In this document: positions 34,020 through 38,072 of the stretch, one piece after another | How the letters are laid out: each line of letters begins with the position of its first letter | Numbering within the stretch: the first letter of the stretch is position 1 | Assembly (NCBI RefSeq): GCF_022340605.1 | Contig: NZ_JAJDNQ010000025.1 | Coordinates: 1-38,072, forward strand | Direction of reading: 5' to 3' | From: Thiohalocapsa sp. | GTDB lineage: Bacteria; Pseudomonadota; Gammaproteobacteria; Chromatiales; Chromatiaceae | Length of the DNA: 38,072 nt | Program-made: the position numbers and the translations under genes | The notes under the pieces: model-generated | What the model saw: only the letters and a program-made list of their open reading frames with translations | Database searches by the model: none | What the model was told of the DNA's origin: nothing

Positions 34020-35498
34020 TCAGCCCCCATCCTCCGAGCGCATCCGCGCGATGATCCCCGTGGTGCTCTGCTGCGCCACCAGCGGCACCAGCACCACCTG
34101 CCCGCCCCAGCCTTTGACCTCGGCGGCGCCGACCACGTCCTCCTCCCGGTAGTCGGCGCCCTTGGCGAGCACGTCCGGGCGCAGCGTGCGGATCAACTCG
34201 ATGGGCGTGTCCTCATCGAACAGCACCACGCCGTCCACGGCGGCCAGCGCCGCCAGTACCCGGGCGCGGTCCTGCTCGCCGATGAGGGGGCGCTCGGGCC
34301 CCTTCAGCGCCCGCACCGAGCGGTCCGAATTGAGACCGACGATCAGCCGCTGACCGTGCCGGCGCGCCCGCTCCAGGTAGGTCACATGGCCGACGTGCAG
34401 CAGGTCGAAACAACCGTTGGTGAAGACGATCCGTTCCCCGCCGGCGCGCCACTGCCCCACCTGGGCGCGCATGGCCGCGAGGCTCCGGACCTTGGCTGCC
34501 TGCTCCAGCGCCGCCTCGCCGGCGATGGCACCGGCCAACTCCTCGGCGGTGATGGCCGCGGTGCCACGGTGCGCCACCACGACGCCGGCGGCGAGATTGG
34601 CGAGATGCGCACGGTCCACCGGGTCGAGTCCGGCCGCATGCCCGGCGGCAATGGTGGCGATGACCGTGTCTCCGGCGCCGGACACGTCGAACACCTCCCG
34701 CGCCACGGCCGGCACGCGGGTGGTGCCACACGCAGTAACGAGCGCCATGCCCAGCTCGCCCAGCGTCAGCACCAGCTCCGCCAGGCCGAGCTCCGCGCGC
34801 AGTCGCACGGCTCCGTGCAGGAGTCCGTCCAGATCGGCAGCGTCCACGCCGGCGGCCAGCGCCAACTCGGCACGGTTCGGGGTCAGCACGGTCGCGCCGC
34901 TATAGCGGGTGAAATCCCGACCCTTGGGGTCCACCAGCACCGGCACCCCATGCGCCGCCCCGGCCGCGATCAGCCGTCCGCACAGGTCGCCGGTCAGCAC
35001 GCCCTTCGCGTAATCCGACAACAGCAGCACGTCCACACCCGCCAGCCGCGCCACCACCGACCGCTCCAGCGCGGTCTGCAACCGAGCCGACAAGGGTGTG
35101 GTGTCCTCGGCATCGATGCGCAGCATCTGCTGACAGTTGCCGACGACGCGGGTCTTGCTGGTGGTGGGGCGGTCCGCGGAGGCCAGCACCGCATCGTGCC
35201 CAATACCGGCCTCATCGAGCAGACCGGCGAGCGCGGCGCCATCGGCATCGTCGCCGCGAACGCCGGCGAGGGTCACGGCGAGCCCGAGGCCCACCAGGTT
35301 GCGCGCCACGTTGGCCGCACCGCCGGCCACCAGCCGCTCGCCGGCCAGCTTCAGCACCGGCACCGGCGCCTCGGGTGAGATGCGACCGACGTCTCCAGTG
35401 AGGTAACGGTCCAGCATCAGGTCGCCCACCACCAGCACCCGGCACCCGCCGGAGCGCCCGGCGACGGCCTCCACCACCCGCTCTGCCTCGAGGAACAT
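34020..35498 (-). CDS. hldE: Bifunctional D-glycero-beta-D-manno-heptose-7-phosphate kinase / heptose-1-phosphate adenylyltransferase
   Basis: The protein is 492 aa from the ATG at 35498, overlapping the gmhA stop by one base (TGATG). Residues 1-320 are a ribokinase-like kinase with VLVVGDLMLDRYLTGDVGRISPEAPVPVL, the GGAANVARNL substrate-binding glycines and the DVSGAGDTV active-site motif. Residues from about 355 are a nucleotidyltransferase with FTNGCFDLLHVGHVTYL (HxGH-type motif) and LNSDRSVR. It makes ADP-heptose for the LPS inner core, using the product of the adjacent gmhA. Length and order match the family. It acts in the cytoplasm. Confidence 0.96.
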   Translation of the reverse strand: MFLEAERVVEAVAGRSGGCRVLVVGDLMLDRYLTGDVGRISPEAPVPVLKLAGERLVAGGAANVARNLVGLGLAVTLAGVRGDDADGAALAGLLDEAGIGHDAVLASADRPTTSKTRVVGNCQQMLRIDAEDTTPLSARLQTALERSVVARLAGVDVLLLSDYAKGVLTGDLCGRLIAAGAAHGVPVLVDPKGRDFTRYSGATVLTPNRAELALAAGVDAADLDGLLHGAVRLRAELGLAELVLTLGELGMALVTACGTTRVPAVAREVFDVSGAGDTVIATIAAGHAAGLDPVDRAHLANLAAGVVVAHRGTAAITAEELAGAIAGEAALEQAAKVRSLAAMRAQVGQWRAGGERIVFTNGCFDLLHVGHVTYLERARRHGQRLIVGLNSDRSVRALKGPERPLIGEQDRARVLAALAAVDGVVLFDEDTPIELIRTLRPDVLAKGADYREEDVVGAAEVKGWGGQVVLVPLVAQQSTTGIIARMRSEDGG

Positions 35499-36091
35499 CA
35501 GGACCGACCCGGTGCTTCGTCGCCCTGGCCCGTCACGCGGCGCTCCACCAAGTCGCAGACAATGTGGCCGATGACGATGTGCGCCTCCTGGATACGGGCG
35601 GTCACGTTGGACGGCACCCTGAGGCATAAGTCGCAGATCTCGGCGAGACGCCCGCCGCCGGCGCCAGTGAGGCCCACGCGGTAGACGGCACGGCCAGCCA
35701 CGCGCTCCATGGCGCGCAGCACGTTGGCGCTGTTGCCCGACGTGGAGAGTCCCACCAGCAGGTCCCCGTCGCAGCAGAGCGCCTCCACCTGGCGTGCAAA
35801 CACCGACTCGAACCCGTAGTCGTTGGCGACAGAGGTCAGGATGGAACTGTCGGTGGTGAGCGCGATGGACGGGAGGCCCCGGCGCTCGCGCTCGAAGCGG
35901 CCCACCAACTCGGCAGCCAAGTGCTGACAGTCCGCAGCGCTGCCGCCGTTGCCCATCCAGAAGACACGCCCGCCGCCGCCGATGCAGTCCGCGACGCGCT
36001 CAGCGAAACAGGCGATGTCCTGCCCTAAGGTGGCGGTCTCCTGGAGTACCCGGACGTGCGCGGCGATCGTGGCGTCAATGTGGTCTTGCAT
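35498..36091 (-). CDS. gmhA: Phosphoheptose isomerase
   Basis: The protein is 197 aa with a SIS fold. It converts sedoheptulose 7-phosphate to D-glycero-D-manno-heptose 7-phosphate, the first step of the LPS inner-core heptose pathway. Visible motifs are the WMGNGGSAADCQHLAAELVGRF substrate loop, SIALTTDSSILTSVANDYG and the second phosphate-binding loop GLSTSGNSANV. The conserved histidine near the end lies in EAHIVIGHIVCDLVE. It forms a two-gene operon with hldE, into which it runs with a one-base overlap. Confidence 0.95.
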   Translation of the reverse strand: MQDHIDATIAAHVRVLQETATLGQDIACFAERVADCIGGGGRVFWMGNGGSAADCQHLAAELVGRFERERRGLPSIALTTDSSILTSVANDYGFESVFARQVEALCCDGDLLVGLSTSGNSANVLRAMERVAGRAVYRVGLTGAGGGRLAEICDLCLRVPSNVTARIQEAHIVIGHIVCDLVERRVTGQGDEAPGRS

Positions 36092-36228
36092 GGAGGCTCC
36101 GGCACCGGCGCGTCAGGTCGGGCCGCTCGCAAAAGCAGGCAGTATGCCGAGGCCGCAGCGGCGCTGGCAATCTATGTTCCACCGCCCCCTGCTGCGGTTA
36201 CAGACCTACAAGGTGGAGGCGACAACTA

Positions 36229-36242
36229 GCCTGACACAGGGG
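36229..36242. repeat. 14-bp direct repeat, left copy, flanking the sulfotransferase gene
   Basis: GCCTGACACAGGGG occurs here and again at 37386-37399, bracketing the AT-rich sulfotransferase gene. It may mark the ends of an inserted segment. Confidence 0.6.
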
Positions 36243-36270
36243 GGACACGAGCCGGACACTTCCGCATTAG

Positions 36271-37320
36271 TCAACGCCTCCTTAGCTCCAGTATTCTGCC
36301 TTGCTTGTCATTCCACATATTCGCAATAAAATCTGCAATTACCTCCGTCTCCGCATCCGACGAAACATTGACGTTAGCTTCATCTGGTATTTTCGTTGAG
36401 AATAAATTTTTCCTTTCCGGAAAATATTTCTCCTTCACCCAGTTATTTGAGTCTTTGAACTCTCGCTCATACTCCTCATACAAATACCCTGGCATAATAT
36501 ATTTGTCTCCCGAAGAGAAGTGCCTTTCGATATAAAGAGCCAGATTAGCCCTAAGTGGATTAGGCTTATCATCAATGTATCTCGGAATCGACTTGTTAAG
36601 ATGCCGCAACAGCTTAATACCCAAAACGGTAAGACTTTCATTTGCATTATCAGGAATCTTGTATGATTGGTCATCCGGGATACCAATCAAATGTACTATA
36701 TCTTCTACAATTGAGCCATTAACGAATTCGCTTTTCTCAAAAATTCTAGGAATTATTGCATCGTCTCCGAAAGCCGCACTAAACTTCTCGATAGTATTTT
36801 TATGGTTGCACACGTTATTCCAGTGATCATTCTTTGGCGACAAAGGCGCCTCCATGCACGAGCCAGCCTTAACCACTGTTGAGTACATCGAGTTCGCAAT
36901 ATCGGCGGGCCGCCTTAAATACACGATAACCGCAATATCAGTAATCCCCAAACTGCATATAATCTCTCTAAGCCTTTCTATTTCTTCTAAGCGAGTCAAT
37001 CGGGACTGAAAGTGCTCAGAAGAAAATATTATTATGGCGTCATCACTCTTGACCGCCTCCACCTCCTCTTCTAAACTTTCTATGGTCCTCTGCTGAAATG
37101 TCCGCAAATCGTTGTCAGAATAAATCCCGTAATCTCTTGTAAAATCATCGCGCCTATTTGAATTATATGCTGCCACAGCCAAAGCTCTGTTATTAGTGCA
37201 TCCTGCCGATTTGGTATAAATGAAGCCTTTCTTTAAGATATTGCCTCTATTTGTATCAAAGAACTTCTGTATCGTTGTTGTCGCGGTTTTTTCTGTGCCA
37301 ATATGCAGAAAGCATTTCAT
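36271..37320 (-). CDS. Sulfotransferase-like protein (AT-rich, probably acquired)
   Basis: The protein is 349 aa. The N-terminal HIGTEKTATTTIQKFF resembles the PAPS 5'-phosphosulfate-binding loop (HIGxxKTGTTxLQ). The later VIVYLRRPADIANSMYSTVV fits the 3'-phosphate loop with its Arg and Ser. It would transfer sulfate from PAPS to a sugar or lipid, probably of the cell surface. Base composition is far more AT-rich than every other gene here, and codon use differs accordingly, indicating recent transfer. It lies next to LPS-core genes and is flanked by 14-bp direct repeats. The exact acceptor is unknown. Confidence 0.82.
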   Translation of the reverse strand: MKCFLHIGTEKTATTTIQKFFDTNRGNILKKGFIYTKSAGCTNNRALAVAAYNSNRRDDFTRDYGIYSDNDLRTFQQRTIESLEEEVEAVKSDDAIIIFSSEHFQSRLTRLEEIERLREIICSLGITDIAVIVYLRRPADIANSMYSTVVKAGSCMEAPLSPKNDHWNNVCNHKNTIEKFSAAFGDDAIIPRIFEKSEFVNGSIVEDIVHLIGIPDDQSYKIPDNANESLTVLGIKLLRHLNKSIPRYIDDKPNPLRANLALYIERHFSSGDKYIMPGYLYEEYEREFKDSNNWVKEKYFPERKNLFSTKIPDEANVNVSSDAETEVIADFIANMWNDKQGRILELRRR

Positions 37321-37534
37321 TGTTAATAAATCTCCATCTTGATCGTTCTCTTGTACCTAGCTCAAAAGCGGGTTATTCGCCGCGCGCCTGACACAGGGGC
37401 GCGAGGAATCCCACACCGCCGCCAACGTTCTTCTCCGCACCTCCATCATTTGCACCGCACGCTCCGCCCCAGTCTATCTGAAGTGGGGCGACCCAGACGC
37501 GATACGCCAAGCAAATCGCTACACTGGCAAGTGC
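37321..37534. other. Spacer between sulfotransferase and its truncated relative, no gene seen
   Basis: The segment begins AT-rich and turns back to ordinary composition near 37380, where the right copy of the 14-bp direct repeat lies. A plus-strand open frame (37339-37731) is rich in Arg, His and Ser, has no ribosome-binding site and overlaps the pseudogene on the other strand, so I do not call it. Confidence 0.4.
37386..37399. repeat. 14-bp direct repeat, right copy
   Basis: This is an exact match to the GCCTGACACAGGGG at 36229-36242. It lies close to the point where base composition returns from AT-rich to the chromosomal norm. Confidence 0.6.
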
Positions 37535-37663
37535 TCACACATCAAACCGAGATGAAGCACCTAGCTCTGCCCCGCAACTCCCTGACATCTTCACAGTCTT
37601 CTGTATCGACGTACGTCCAGTCTTTGCCGCTCCGACATGCACGCAAAGTGTCGGATCACCCAT
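37535..37663 (-). pseudogene. 5' remnant of a second sulfotransferase-like gene
   Basis: From an ATG at 37663 the minus strand encodes 42 residues. The first 23, MGDPTLCVHVGAAKTGRTSIQ onwards, match the start of PAPS-dependent sulfotransferases: the HVGAAKTGxTSIQ phosphate loop is clear, with Arg in place of the usual Thr. The reading frame then loses family resemblance and ends at TGA. It looks like a truncated relative of the intact sulfotransferase at 36271-37320, left from deletion or insertion near the IS1380-type element. Confidence 0.55.
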
Positions 37664-37832
37664 TCCATCACCATGTTACTAAGCCACTCGGTAGCAATCT
37701 CACTTGTCCCTTAATGAAACCATCTACCTGAATCCGTGACCTAAGGCGCCCGCGGGGCTGGCAAAGTCTAGCGGAAACAAGGGGGTAGCGGTAAAATCCG
37801 GCTCCTGTCCTCATCACCCGACAGGTGGCCCG
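37664..37832. mobile_element. Left end region of an IS1380-type insertion sequence (boundary not defined)
   Basis: The transposase frame starts at about 37833, and IS1380 elements usually have a short noncoding leader. The left terminal repeat should therefore lie here, possibly around 37755-37795 (GCAAAGTCTAGCGGAAACAA). The other end is outside the window, so the repeat cannot be confirmed. Confidence 0.4.
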
Positions 37833-38072
37833 TTGCGCCGTTTCATCATTGCGGAATCCGAGGCGGATTTCACCTCGCAGGCCGGACTCGGACTCATTGG
37901 CCAGGCGCTGGAGCGCTATACCGATCTTGCTCAGGATGCGACGGCAGTGGCGCCGTTGCGCAGCGACGCGATGCCGCATCGCGATATGCTCGCGTGCTAC
38001 GTCGCGTTGTTGTGTTTGGGCAAGAATGATTTCGAGGCGATCACGGCCTTTCGCGAGGACGCGTTCTTCCAT
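37833..38072 (+). CDS. IS1380-family transposase, N-terminal part (runs off the window)
   Basis: The first 80 residues read LRRFIIAESEADFTSQAGLGLIGQALERYTDLAQ, then HRDMLACYVALLCLGKNDFEAITAFREDAFFH. This matches the N-terminus of IS1380-family DDE transposases (FIIAES...LTSQAGLALIGQAL...LLCLGKSDFEAI). The start is probably the TTG at 37833; a GTG just upstream is out of frame. The frame is open to the window end. The element borders a region with sulfotransferase debris, so it may have taken part in that rearrangement. Confidence 0.85.
   Translation, partial: MRRFIIAESEADFTSQAGLGLIGQALERYTDLAQDATAVAPLRSDAMPHRDMLACYVALLCLGKNDFEAITAFREDAFFH

Noticed and set aside
37339..37731. A plus-strand open frame of 130 codons near the right end
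   Set aside because: It overlaps a sulfotransferase remnant on the other strand, is rich in Arg/His/Ser and has no plausible initiation site.

Overview
The window is a high-GC bacterial chromosome segment. It has an LPS-core heptose pathway, a multiheme c-type cytochrome, a persulfide dioxygenase/rhodanese cluster and many dispersed palindromic repeats. Together these suggest a Gram-negative gammaproteobacterium, plausibly a sulfur-oxidising member of the Chromatiales. The taxonomy is inferred from gene content and was not tested.

Left part (1-10466): the tail of an acyl-CoA synthetase-like gene; a secreted five-heme cytochrome; a secreted methionine sulfoxide reductase fusion in the order MsrA-thioredoxin-MsrB; a small orphan ORF; a heme catalase; a minus-strand operon of persulfide dioxygenase-rhodanese, DUF3330 and PRC-barrel genes; a small conserved-looking protein with its own terminator; and a two-transmembrane-type potassium channel. 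Together these look like peroxide, sulfur and oxidative-stress defence. The spacers are filled with mosaic palindromic repeats.

Centre (10467-32692): two different V/A-type ATPase gene sets stand head to head. Cluster 1 (minus strand) runs from a trypsin-like protease through G/H, C, I, K, F, E and A. A 3.3 kb interruption follows, holding a plus-strand membrane protein, a RES/Xre (DUF2384) toxin-antitoxin pair and repeats. B and D come after it. Cluster 2 (plus strand) has G/H, C, I, K, F, E, A and B, but no D (central shaft) gene anywhere in the window. The proteins of the two clusters differ clearly, so this is not a recent duplication. Both clusters nevertheless share unusual heptanucleotide tandem repeats, in two cases ending next to a start codon.

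Right part (32693-38072): a YkgJ-type cysteine-cluster protein, a DUF29 gene with a probable frameshift in a C8 tract, paired repeats, then hldE-gmhA for ADP-heptose synthesis. Next comes an AT-rich sulfotransferase gene flanked by a 14-bp direct repeat, a short remnant of a second sulfotransferase, and the start of an IS1380-type transposase running off the end. This end looks like a recently acquired surface-polysaccharide modification island.
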